A stretch of DNA of 64,000 bases. Origin: Bacteroidota bacterium (GTDB taxonomy: Bacteria > Bacteroidota > Bacteroidia > UKL13-3). A program made the position numbers and the translations under genes. The notes below the pieces were generated by a model that had not been told where the DNA came from, made no database searches, and saw nothing but the letters and a program-made list of their open reading frames with translations. The stretch spans positions 102,566 through 166,565 of the forward strand of contig JAAFJM010000006.1 in the NCBI GenBank assembly GCA_013298895.1. The letters are read 5' to 3'. Positions 42,622-52,300 of this stretch are shown one piece after another. How positions within the stretch are numbered: position 1 is the first letter of the stretch; each line of letters opens with the position of its first letter.

Positions 42622-45042
42622 TTAGAATTTGAAATTATAAGTAAATGCAGGAATAGGAACTGCAAATAGCGAGAATTGAACCATTTCTGTAATGGCAGGC
42701 GATTTATCGTTAACCCTTGGGTATACAGCAAAAGCATTGCGTTTACCTAGTAAATTATAAACCCCAAATACTATTTCCCACTCATAAGTATATTTCATAC
42801 GTTTTAAGAAATTGGTTGGCATAATTTCGGGCTGCTTGCGGTCTTTACTTTTTACAGTAGCTGTTAAATCAATCCTGAAAAAATCAGGAATACGAACATT
42901 ATTTCTTGGGGCACTAGGATTTTGAGGAACTTGATATCCTTCAAAAGCAAATTTATTAGTAGGTAAATTTACTGGTGTTCCGCTACCATAAACCACATTG
43001 GTGTTGATTGTCCAACGTTTGTTTAAATCGTAACTTACCACTAAGTTTAAATTATGCAACTTATCAAAGCGGGTAGGATACCAATCATTGTTATTAATTC
43101 TATCTACTTGGCGTTCAGTTCTTGCCAATGTATAACTTATAAAACCGGTAAGTTTACCTGTATTTTTCTTTACAAAAAACTCCAAACCATATGCTCTTCC
43201 TTTTCCACTTAATATCTGACCTTCGAGGTATGGATTTAACAATAAATCTGCTCCATCAATATAGTCAATTTGGTTTTGCATGTCTTTATAATAACCCTCT
43301 ATGGAAGTTTCATAATCATTTTTAGTACTACCAAAGTTTTTAAAATACCCTATTGCTACTTGGTCGGCTATTTGTGGTTTGATATTATTGGTACTTGGTG
43401 TCCACACATCTAATGGAATAGAAGCTGCTGTATTTGAAATTAAATGAACATATTGGCTAGTGCGCATATAACTGGCTTTTAAACTACTGCTTGAGTTTAA
43501 CTCATATTTTACTGCAGCTCTTGGCTCTAAGTTAAAGTAGTTTTGCATAGACTCAAAGTCTTTGTATTTTTCTATTCCTGTTAATATTTTACCAAAAGAG
43601 TTATATTCATTGCTGTAAATTTGTTTTTCGCCATTACCTAAATAATGAAAAGTTGAAAAGCGTATCCCATAACTTACCGATAGCCTAGCATTGATGGTTT
43701 GGTCGTTAGAAGCATAAAGTGCATTTTCTAATGAATATTTGTAAGGTAAATTTATATCCTGACGAACTCCTCCGCTTACAAAACTTGCATTAGCAGGATT
43801 AAATTGGTAAAAAATACTTTGACCACCTAAATTAATGGTGTTTTTACTGTTTAGGTACCAAGTAAAATCTTGTTTTAAACTGTAATTAATAATGCGTGAA
43901 GTCCATTTAAAAGCATCTCTAGCTCCGATGTTATCCGTACCAATTCCATAATCATAATTACTGTAAAATGCAGTAGTGTTACTAAATAATTTACTTTTTA
44001 TTTCGTGGTTCCAACGAGCAGTTAAGGTTTGATTTCCCCAATTAAAACCAAACGAAGAAACGCCAAAAACATCTCGACCCATATAGCCTGATAAATAAAC
44101 TTTATCTTTTTTACCAAGGCTGTAATTTGCTTTCAGAGTTAAATCGTAAAAATACAGTTGAAAGCCATCAAAATCTTTATTTCCTGCTAAAAAAGGAGTT
44201 GCCAATACATCGCCATAACTTCTTCTTCCTGCAATAATATATGAACCTTTGCCTTTGTTAATTGGTCCTTCTAAAGTTAAGCGAGAAAATATCAAACCTA
44301 TACCGCCCTGTGCAGCAAAATGTTTTTTATTTCCATCTTTTAACCTAACATCTAAAATGGATGATAAACGACCTCCATATTTGGCATTGATGCCGCCCTT
44401 AAAAAGTTTAACATCTTTAACAGCATCAGGATTAAAAACCGAAAAGAAACCAAATAAATGCGATGAATTATAAACGGGTGCTTCGTCCAATAAAATTAAG
44501 TTTTGGTCAATACTTCCTCCTCGAACATTAAAACCTGAAGCGCCCTCCCCTACAGTACTTACTCCAGGCAAAAGTTGGATACTTCTTACTAAATCTACCT
44601 CGCCCAACAAAGCCGGTATTTTACTAATGGTTTTCATATCTAACTTGTTGGTGGACATTTCAGTAGTTTTAATGTTTTCGTTTTTTTTCTCTCCAACTAC
44701 ATTTACTGCCTTTAATTCCTTGTTTTGGGGTACCAATTCAAAACTTATTTTTTGGTTAGATGATAGGTTAATTGTTTGGTTGATGGTATTGTACCCAAGG
44801 TATTTAATCGAAACCGTATAACTATTTGGTTCTAGGGTAATGGAATAATAGCCGTATTCGTTAGTTACAGCACCTTTACCTGTTTCTTTAACAATTACTG
44901 ATACGCCAATTAAATCTTCGCCTGATTTGCTATCGCGAACATAGCCGCTTAATACTACTTTACCCTTTTGCTGGGCAAAAGTGTTTAAGTTTATAAATAG
45001 AATAAAGGAATAAATCAAAAATGATTTTAGGTTAAATTTCAT
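42622..45042 (-). CDS. TonB-dependent receptor with carboxypeptidase-like domain
   Basis: An 806-aa outer-membrane receptor from the ATG at 45042; the signal peptide ends 'LNTFAQQ'. A CarboxypepD_reg-like domain at about 25-110 ('LSGYVRDSKSGEDLIGVSVIVKETGKG') precedes the plug ('ALLGEVDLVRSIQLLPGVSTVGEG', 'FNVRGGSIDQNLILLDEAPVYN', 'LFKGGINAKYGGRLSSILDVRL') and a long beta-barrel ending 'IPAFTYNFKF' with terminal Phe. The layout is that of receptors paired with DUF4249 lipoproteins. Substrate unknown. The predicted start lies 166 bp from the next gene's stop. Confidence 0.92.
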   Translation of the reverse strand: MKFNLKSFLIYSFILFINLNTFAQQKGKVVLSGYVRDSKSGEDLIGVSVIVKETGKGAVTNEYGYYSITLEPNSYTVSIKYLGYNTINQTINLSSNQKISFELVPQNKELKAVNVVGEKKNENIKTTEMSTNKLDMKTISKIPALLGEVDLVRSIQLLPGVSTVGEGASGFNVRGGSIDQNLILLDEAPVYNSSHLFGFFSVFNPDAVKDVKLFKGGINAKYGGRLSSILDVRLKDGNKKHFAAQGGIGLIFSRLTLEGPINKGKGSYIIAGRRSYGDVLATPFLAGNKDFDGFQLYFYDLTLKANYSLGKKDKVYLSGYMGRDVFGVSSFGFNWGNQTLTARWNHEIKSKLFSNTTAFYSNYDYGIGTDNIGARDAFKWTSRIINYSLKQDFTWYLNSKNTINLGGQSIFYQFNPANASFVSGGVRQDINLPYKYSLENALYASNDQTINARLSVSYGIRFSTFHYLGNGEKQIYSNEYNSFGKILTGIEKYKDFESMQNYFNLEPRAAVKYELNSSSSLKASYMRTSQYVHLISNTAASIPLDVWTPSTNNIKPQIADQVAIGYFKNFGSTKNDYETSIEGYYKDMQNQIDYIDGADLLLNPYLEGQILSGKGRAYGLEFFVKKNTGKLTGFISYTLARTERQVDRINNNDWYPTRFDKLHNLNLVVSYDLNKRWTINTNVVYGSGTPVNLPTNKFAFEGYQVPQNPSAPRNNVRIPDFFRIDLTATVKSKDRKQPEIMPTNFLKRMKYTYEWEIVFGVYNLLGKRNAFAVYPRVNDKSPAITEMVQFSLFAVPIPAFTYNFKF

Positions 45043-45207
45043 GTTTTGTGCTTTTTTTTCGGCCGCAATATTAATGCAGCAATTGGTTAATTGTATTATT
45101 TTATATTTAATTTTTGCCAAATTATTGTAAGTGGCTTACTACAAAAATTATTGGTTAAACAAACTGATATAAGGCTTTGCTTAATAAAACATCCAAAAAA
45201 ATCTTTT

Positions 45208-46509
45208 TTATTTTTCACTTGTAATTGGAAATTCTACTTTACTAAACTCAACCGTTTTAAAATTTTTCACCAAACTAATTCCATAATCACTTTTCAGTAT
45301 ATAATTTACTTTGTTAAAATCACCATTTGGAATTTCAAAATTAAAGGTTGACAAACTTCCAGTATTATTTGTTATATTCAATTTATAGACAGATGATATT
45401 GATTTGGCCAAATCATCCAAATTTACATTTCTAAATTTCAAAACATTCTTACAATTAGTGGTACTATTCAAATGAAATGCATATTTTAAACTACTTTTAT
45501 TAAATAAAACACTATCAAATATATTCATTTCATAAACATCTTGAAATTTAAAATTACTCTTTATTTTAAAATGGTAAGTTTCTGATAAAAGAGATAATAG
45601 TTTATTTGCATTAACTGCTTTCGATTGATTTATCTGTTCAAATTTTATGTTTATTTTTTTTGTAAATGAATCGTTGTTATTTGTTTCAATCAAGTCTATA
45701 TTTTTATCTAACAACTCAGCAATAACAGCATTTAACGAGTAGTTTTCATAAATAATTTCATCAGTTCCAATAGTTGAAATTGCCTCATTGTTGCTGTTTT
45801 TTTTAACATCCTCAATAATTATTTTATAGTAAGAGGTTGTTTCATTTCTTCGCTCTGATGGTATGTTAAAAATATATAACATTGGAATAAAAAGGATAGC
45901 ATTATAAATGGCATGAAACAAAATACCCAAAAAGAAATTATACTTTACCCTAATATACCCTAAGACCAGTCCTACTATAAATTGCGGCAGCACCAACAAA
46001 GGAGAAAACAACAAAATATTGCTTGAAATTTTATAATTTACCAAATGATAAAATGCAAATAAAAAAGTTACCAAATAAAAAATGTATAAGTAATATTTAT
46101 TCCAATTCTTTGTAAAAAATAACCTAACTCTTACTTGTTTTCTTTTGCTACTAAATTTTGCAAATAACAATATAGATTTAACAAATACAATATTCTTATA
46201 TCTTAAAGGCAGTCTAAAAACCAATTCTTCAGTAATAGGTGCAACAACCACTCCAGTTATTAGAACAAAAGGAAATGGCATATTTTCCATGAGTCTAACA
46301 ATTGCATGGTCTTTTGTAGAATAAAAGCCAAAATTTTCTAACAAATAATTTATAGAACCTATAATACCATCCATTAGGAAACAAAAAAGTAATAGGATAA
46401 TAAAAGTGATTACGATTTGTGTTTTGGTTTGATTGGCTAATTTTTCATCTTTTGGTTTTTTTAAGAACTGTATAAAATCAAAAAGTGTTTTTTTAAGATG
46501 GCTTATCAT
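45208..46509 (-). CDS. CPBP intramembrane protease fused to a DUF3738-like domain
   Basis: A 433-aa protein. Residues about 30-230 are a CPBP/Abi (CAAX-protease-like) membrane domain with the Glu-Glu-x3-Arg motif at 94-99 ('ITEELVFR'), 'FAFYHLVNY' and 'GILFHAIYNAILF' carrying the later metal His residues. From about 240 a soluble domain begins: 'ENYSLNAVIAELLD', a middle region with 'LLSLLSETYHFKIKS', and an end 'FRNVNLDDLAKSISSVYKLNITNNTG', 'FNFEIP', 'LKSDYGISLVKNFKTVEFSKVEFP'. This order resembles the DUF3738/TIGR03435 family, which is normally a separate exported domain. Function unknown; a membrane-linked protease with a periplasmic binding domain is plausible. Confidence 0.75.
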   Translation of the reverse strand: MISHLKKTLFDFIQFLKKPKDEKLANQTKTQIVITFIILLLFCFLMDGIIGSINYLLENFGFYSTKDHAIVRLMENMPFPFVLITGVVVAPITEELVFRLPLRYKNIVFVKSILLFAKFSSKRKQVRVRLFFTKNWNKYYLYIFYLVTFLFAFYHLVNYKISSNILLFSPLLVLPQFIVGLVLGYIRVKYNFFLGILFHAIYNAILFIPMLYIFNIPSERRNETTSYYKIIIEDVKKNSNNEAISTIGTDEIIYENYSLNAVIAELLDKNIDLIETNNNDSFTKKINIKFEQINQSKAVNANKLLSLLSETYHFKIKSNFKFQDVYEMNIFDSVLFNKSSLKYAFHLNSTTNCKNVLKFRNVNLDDLAKSISSVYKLNITNNTGSLSTFNFEIPNGDFNKVNYILKSDYGISLVKNFKTVEFSKVEFPITSEK

Positions 46510-46558
46510 ACTGCTAAAATAAAAAGTTTATTTATAGTTTCAATTTAATCATTTATCG

Positions 46559-46574
46559 TAATATTGCAATATTA
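46559..46574. promoter_or_regulatory. Candidate ArsR operator (16-bp perfect palindrome)
   Basis: TAATATTGCAATATTA is a perfect dyad 11 nt before the arsR ATG. Its left half (TAATATTG) is one base off the -7 consensus TAnnTTTG, so a repressor bound here would block the promoter. Confidence 0.6.
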
Positions 46575-46585
46575 TAATAAATAGA

Positions 46586-46918
46586 ATGGGAGCGAGTAAA
46601 ACAGAACATTTTTCCGACAAACAAAATCAAATAGCTGCTATGGCTAAAGCCATTGGTCATCCTGCGCGTGTAGCTATTTTAGAGTATTTACTTTCAGTTG
46701 ATACTTGTATTTGTGGCGACATAGTAAATGTTTTGCCTTTGGCTCAGCCAACAGTTTCGCAACATTTAAAGGAGTTAAAAAATGCGGGAATTATTAAAGG
46801 AAGCATTGAAGGAACAGCAATTTGTTACTGTTTAAATCCTGATGCGCTCAGTGTTTTGGAGGCTTTTTTTGCTCACATTACTATTAATATAAATACCAAA
46901 AAAACTAACTGTGGTTAG
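46586..46918 (+). CDS. arsR: ArsR/SmtB family metalloregulator
   Basis: A 110-aa winged-helix repressor. 'AIGHPARVAILEYLLSVDTCICGDIVNVLPLAQPTVSQHLKELKNAGII' is the helix-turn-helix region. Cys41 and Cys43 lie at the position of the arsenite-binding Cys-x-Cys seen in classical ArsR (alpha3), and Cys109 is near the C-terminus. Release on arsenite binding would open the palindrome at 46559. It heads arsR-DUF6428-acr3-phosphatase on the same strand, with the next gene 31 bp on. Confidence 0.9.
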   Translation: MGASKTEHFSDKQNQIAAMAKAIGHPARVAILEYLLSVDTCICGDIVNVLPLAQPTVSQHLKELKNAGIIKGSIEGTAICYCLNPDALSVLEAFFAHITININTKKTNCG

Positions 46919-46949
46919 TGAAGTATCAAAATTTTAAAAAAATAATAAG

Positions 46950-47420
46950 ATGAAATTATCAGAAGTAAAGGAAAAATTAAATTCAATATCAGAGGTAAGT
47001 TTTGTATTGCCTAATGGCACTCATGTTCCTGCTCATTTTCATGTAACCGAAGTGGGCGAAATAACCAAACATTTTATTGATTGTGGCGGAACTGTAAGAA
47101 TAGAAAAAGTGGTTAATTTTCAACTTTGGGAAGCAAATGATTTTGACCATAGATTAGCTCCACAAAAGTTGTTAAATATTATCCAATTATCGGAAAAGAT
47201 ATTAAACATTGGTGATTATGAAGTAGAGGTGGAATATCAAACAGAAACTATTGGCAAGTTCAATATTGATTTTAACGGAACTAATTTTTTATTGGTAAAT
47301 AAACAAACCAATTGTTTAGCCCAAGACAAATGCGGCATTCCAACTGAAAAATTGAAAGTTAATTTAAAAGATATAAATAAAACCGAAAGTTGCTGCACTC
47401 CTGGTGGAGGTTGTTGCTAG
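46950..47420 (+). CDS. DUF6428-like arsenic-operon protein
   Basis: A 156-aa protein. 'LPNGTHVPAHFHVTEVGEITKHFIDCGGTVRIEKVVNFQLWEANDFDHRL' is a distinctive His-rich stretch with 'HVPAHFHVTE', as in the DUF6428 family found in arsenic operons of Bacteroidota. The C-terminus is Cys-rich, 'ESCCTPGGGCC', with two further Cys at 'TNCLAQDKCG'. These suggest metalloid binding, perhaps as a chaperone for the Acr3 pump or for sequestration; this is inference. No signal peptide. It lies between arsR and acr3. Confidence 0.75.
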   Translation: MKLSEVKEKLNSISEVSFVLPNGTHVPAHFHVTEVGEITKHFIDCGGTVRIEKVVNFQLWEANDFDHRLAPQKLLNIIQLSEKILNIGDYEVEVEYQTETIGKFNIDFNGTNFLLVNKQTNCLAQDKCGIPTEKLKVNLKDINKTESCCTPGGGCC

Positions 47421-47442
47421 ATAACTTATAAAACAAGTCAGT

Positions 47443-47482
47443 TATGCCGTCATTCAGAAGGAATCCCCTTTCCTTGGCAACC
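47443..47482. repeat. Half-element related to the GIY-YIG-flanking hairpin repeat
   Basis: A GTCATTCAGAAGGAATCCCC segment (47449-47468) followed by TTTCC differs in about two positions of 25 from the reverse complement of the left hairpin arm in the repeat at 16651. It lies in the spacer between the DUF6428 gene and acr3. Confidence 0.55.
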
Positions 47483-47556
47483 AAATTTAAATTACAAAGT
47501 TGATTTATAAAAAAAGGATGCGATTTATATTGAATCATCAAAACATTACAAAAACA

Positions 47557-48624
47557 ATGAATAAAAACACAACCATAGGCAAACAAAAACGTTTAGGTTT
47601 TTTAGACAAATATTTAACTTTATGGATATTTTTAGCCATGGCAGTGGGCGTGTCTATTGGTTATTTTATTCCTAATTCGGCTAATTTGATCAATTCGTTT
47701 TCAAACGGAACCACCAATATACCACTAGCAATTGGATTAATTTTAATGATGTATCCACCACTTACCAAAGTAAAATTTGATAAAATTCCAACATTGTTCC
47801 AGAATAAAAAATTATTGTTTGTTTCGTTTTTCATCACTTGGATTGTTGGTCCTTTTTTGATGTTTTTCTTAGCAGCAACCTTTTTAAAAGATTATCCTGA
47901 TTACATGACAGGCTTAATCATTATTGGGCTTGCGCCATGTATAGCCATGGTTATAGTTTGGAATGAGTTGGCTGGTGGAAACAGAGAATATGTGGCAGGT
48001 TTAGTAGGAATAAACAGCATTTTACAAGTACTATTTTTTAGTTTATATGCTTATTTTTATTTGGAAATTATGTTACCATTTTTCGGTATTAAAGCATTAA
48101 GCATAAATATAACAATTACTGAAATAGCCAAAACTGTAGGTGTTTATTTAGGAATTCCTTTTGGCTTAGCAGTAATTAGCAAATTGGTTTTAACAAATAC
48201 AAAAGGTGAAGAATGGTTCAACAAAAAGTTTATTCCGGCCATTTCACCCATCACATTAATTGCTTTACTTTTTACAATTGTAATTATGTTTAGCTTAAAA
48301 GGACAAATGATAGTAAGTATACCTTTTGACGTAATTAGAATAGCCATTCCTTTGGTAATTTTCTTTGCAGTTATGTTTACACTTACCTTTTTTGTTGCCA
48401 AGTTCGTTGGAGCTAGTTATGAAGAGAATGCAGCCATATCGTTTACTGCCTCTGGCAATAATTTTGAATTGGCCATTGCTGTATCTATTGGTGTTTTTGG
48501 CATTAATAGCGGTCAAGCATTTGCAGGGGTTATTGGTCCTTTGGTAGAAGTTCCTGCATTAATTTTATTGGTAAAATTTGCCTGCTATTTAAAACAAAAA
48601 TTATATAAAAATGAACTTGTATAA
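47557..48624 (+). CDS. acr3: Arsenite efflux pump, ACR3 family
   Basis: A 355-aa inner-membrane protein with about ten TM segments. It carries the conserved functional Cys in 'IIIGLAPCIAMVIVWNELAGGNREY'; a second hallmark is 'FTASGNNFELAIAVSIGVFGINSGQAFAGVIGPLVEVPAL'. It exports As(III) (sometimes Sb(III)) using the proton gradient. The ATG at 47557 is used; the open frame continues upstream to 47500 but runs into repeat-derived sequence, and 355 aa is a normal length. Its 3' end overlaps the phosphatase gene by 14 nt, so the two are translationally linked. Confidence 0.95.
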   Translation: MNKNTTIGKQKRLGFLDKYLTLWIFLAMAVGVSIGYFIPNSANLINSFSNGTTNIPLAIGLILMMYPPLTKVKFDKIPTLFQNKKLLFVSFFITWIVGPFLMFFLAATFLKDYPDYMTGLIIIGLAPCIAMVIVWNELAGGNREYVAGLVGINSILQVLFFSLYAYFYLEIMLPFFGIKALSINITITEIAKTVGVYLGIPFGLAVISKLVLTNTKGEEWFNKKFIPAISPITLIALLFTIVIMFSLKGQMIVSIPFDVIRIAIPLVIFFAVMFTLTFFVAKFVGASYEENAAISFTASGNNFELAIAVSIGVFGINSGQAFAGVIGPLVEVPALILLVKFACYLKQKLYKNELV

Positions 48625-49237
48625 CAATTTACAACAATCCATTTCAAAACTTGAACTTGAGTTTGAATTAATTTCGGAAACCCGAAAGCAAGAATTAAAG
48701 AACATAGCTTTAATTATAAAAGAGAGTTTGGTATTATTTGGCAGAGCCGATTTAACCGTTATTTGTACTCATAATTCACGCAGAAGTCAGTTAGGGCAAT
48801 TGTGGATAAAAGTGGCAGCTTTGTATTATGGTATTGAAAACATACATACTTTTTCAGGCGGAACAGAAGCCACTGCATTTAATATTAGAATGGTGAATGC
48901 ACTCCATGATTTTGGATTTGAAATAAAAGTTTTAGATAAAACTTTAAATCCTAAATACCACATAAAATTAGCTGATAACGATGACACCATGGATGTTTTA
49001 TATTCAAAAGTATATAACGAAAGTTACAATCCTCAACAAAACTTTATTGCTTTATTGGTTTGTAATTCGGCCGATAAAGGCTGCCCAATTGTAGCTGGTG
49101 CATTTAAAAGAATCTCTTTGCCATATCTCGACCCCAAAGATTTTGATGATACCAATTTAGAAAAAGAAAAATATTTAGAAAAAGTGAGTGAAATAGGTAG
49201 AGAGATGTTGTTCATTTTCAACTATTTTGTAAAATAG
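48611..49237 (+). CDS. Low-molecular-weight phosphatase-type arsenate reductase
   Basis: A 208-aa member of the low-MW protein tyrosine phosphatase/arsenate reductase fold. The P-loop C-x5-R is at Cys52-Arg58 ('VICTHNSRRSQLGQLW'), where classical ArsC has 'CTGNSCRS/CxxNxxRS'. Further Cys residues in 'LLVCNSADKGCPIVAGA' could act as the resolving pair, and 'LPYLDPKDFDDT' supplies the general-acid Asp region. It probably reduces arsenate to arsenite for export by Acr3. Overlap with acr3 and strand support operon membership; a phosphatase role is the alternative. Confidence 0.85.
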   Translation: MNLYNNLQQSISKLELEFELISETRKQELKNIALIIKESLVLFGRADLTVICTHNSRRSQLGQLWIKVAALYYGIENIHTFSGGTEATAFNIRMVNALHDFGFEIKVLDKTLNPKYHIKLADNDDTMDVLYSKVYNESYNPQQNFIALLVCNSADKGCPIVAGAFKRISLPYLDPKDFDDTNLEKEKYLEKVSEIGREMLFIFNYFVK

Positions 49238-49323
49238 ATTAATTATTTTGTAAAAATAATATGTAAAAATTTTGTTTATAATATGTTAAATGCGACATTC
49301 GACATACCAATAAACAAAATAAC

Positions 49324-52300
49324 ATGACGAAAACACTACTTACCATTTGCATAATAATTAGTACCATTTGCATAGCAAGTGCAGCATCAATTACTGTTTC
49401 GCCAAGCACCGATGTTGTTATTCAGGCTAAAAGTTATTATCAAAATTATAATGGACAAACTGTTACTATTTCCCAAGGAAATAGTTTGCAAGTTTACAAT
49501 ACCTTATACGTTAATATAGGCGTTGGTGATACCTTATTATTGGATGCAACAAATACTTCAAATGGATTTTTTGTGAGAAATCCTATCCAATTTAAAGGTT
49601 TGGTTGGTTCTGTTAATTTGCCAATTATTCTTAAAAACAAAACAAATAAAAAAATACAAATAAGCCAATTAAGCCCAACTAGTAGTTATGGTTTAAACTT
49701 TCATTTTTGTTCAAACATAAAAATTTCAGGATTAGAAAATGGTAACAGCTACATGTTGAGTATTGCTAATTTTGTAAGTACCGGCAGTGCGGGAATTTCG
49801 TTTGATAAAGGCACCAAAAATGTAGAAGTTGAGCATGTAGAAATAAGTAATGTTGGTGCACAAGCAATTTTGTTTAAATCGTGCGAGCCTTATAATGGCT
49901 CAAAAGCAGTTACCGATACCGCCTATTTTAGAACTTATGCCACTGCAAATACACTTGGCAAGGGCAGTTTTCACGACAATTATATTCATAATGTAGGAAA
50001 TGAAGGGTTTTTTATTGGCTCCACAATTTTTGATATAGGAAACCCAATAATAGTAAACATCAATGCAGCTTTTGCAGCAAGTTTACCAACTAATAATGTT
50101 TTAAAAAGTGTAAATGGAATTTGGCAATTTACGCCACATTTTGCTGATAGTATTTTAATTTATAACAACATAACAGATACAACTGGATATGATGGAATAC
50201 AGGTTTCGATGGCTAAATTTTACCGAGTTTATAATAATAAAGTTAAAAATTGGGCTACCAAAAAAATATATGGTCAAAATGCAGGCATTTTTATTGGAAC
50301 ACCAAGTATAGGTGAAACATACAATAACAAAATTATTAATGGAAGTGGTGCGGCAATTCAATGTTTTGGAGTAAAAAATAGATTTTTCAATAATGTAATT
50401 GTTCGCCCCAATTTAGATAGTAAAGAACCTAATTGGTGGAATATCAATGCTATTTATTTCAATGATAAAGCATGTACCAATAATACATTAACTTTATTAG
50501 GAATAAACTACACCCAAACTTTATTTGAAGCTGCACACAATACCATAATTTTAAATAAAAATGATTCAGGTAGAGCATTATTTTTTGTTCAAAATTTTCC
50601 TAACCAAACTGTAGCAAAATGCTACAATAATTTAGGTGTTCAAGATCGTAATCCAGATATAACAAACGAACAAAATCGTGTGTTAGCCAATCCAATTTTT
50701 AGCGCCAATCCAATTCAAACAAATTTTAGTAGCACCAATAATTTTTCAAGTACTGACCTACAAGCAGTAGGCTTTGTGGATGTTGCGGCTGATAATTATG
50801 AATTGGTAGCCAATTGCCAAGCATGCAGAAATGCCCAACCACTTGGTGCGTCAAATACATTGATAACAAAAGATTTAAACAATTTGTCGCGTATTTTCGA
50901 TAACAAAACAAATTCAAGTATTACCAATCCAAGTTTTGGTAGTTTTGAAAGTAAATCATACGTAAGTATAACTATACCAAGTACAATAGAAGTGGTGGTT
51001 CAAGCCACAAGCTTTTATCAAAGTTATAATCAACAAACAGTTCAAATAGCACCCGGAAGTAGCTTACAAGTTTATAATTATTTATATGTAAACATCTCGC
51101 CAGGAGACACATTACAAATTGATGCCACTAATTTAACTAATGGTATTTACACCCGAACACCATTAACTTTTCAAGGTTTAACAGGTAATAGTTTATTTCC
51201 AATAGTTATAAAAAATAAGAATGGTAAAACTATTCAAATTACACAAGCCAGTATCCAAAGTAGTTTTGGAATAACATTTAAATTTTGCGAAAGCATAAAA
51301 GTTACAGGATTAGAAAATGGACAAAGTTACCGCCTCAAAATAAATGGTATTTACAGTGCAGCTGGGATGGGAGTTATTTTTGACAGAGGGACCAAGAACG
51401 TAGAACTTTCACATGTTGAAATTTCAAACACAGGAGCACAAGGAGTTCAGTTTAAATCTCCTGAGCCCTACAATAACTCAAAAATTGTAACTGATACTTC
51501 TTATTTTAGACAATATGTAAATTTAGCAACGTTAGGAACAGGTATTTTTTATAACAATTATATTCATGATGTAGGAAGTGAAGGATTTTATATTGGCTCC
51601 ACCTCTTACGATGTTGGAGATGGATTGGCCATTACCATCAATCAATCATTTGCAGAGAGTTTACCGAACAACGGAATAATTACCTTTAAAAATAATAGTT
51701 GGCGTTTTTTACCCCATCTAGCTCAAGATATTCAAGTTTATAATAACACATTAGAGAATACAGGTTGGGATGGAATACAAGTAGCTAGTGCAAAAAAATA
51801 TATTGTTTATAATAATACTATAAAAAACTGGGGACAAAGTAAGGCTTACAACCAAATGTATGGAATAATTATAGGTTCACCTAGTATGGGTGAAGTATAT
51901 AACAATACCATTAATACAGGGAATGGAAGTGCTATACAATGCTTTGGAATCAGAAATCGTTTTTTCAACAATTTAATTATTCGTCCAAATTTAGATAGCA
52001 AAGAAGCAACTTGGTGGGCTATTAATGCCGTTTATTTATCAGATAAATCATGCACTCCGCAAGTTTTAGAAAGATTAGGCATTACCTACAGTCAAACTTT
52101 ATTTGAAGCTATGCATAACACTATAATTATGGATAAAAATGATTCAGGAAGAGCAATATCTTTTCTTCAAAACTTCGCCAATAATACCATAGCAAAATGC
52201 TACAGTAATTTAGCTGTAAGAGACGCAAATCCTGAAAGTTTAAATACCAATTCAATAACTTTACCGAATCCTATTTTTATTGCCAACCCACAACAAACCA

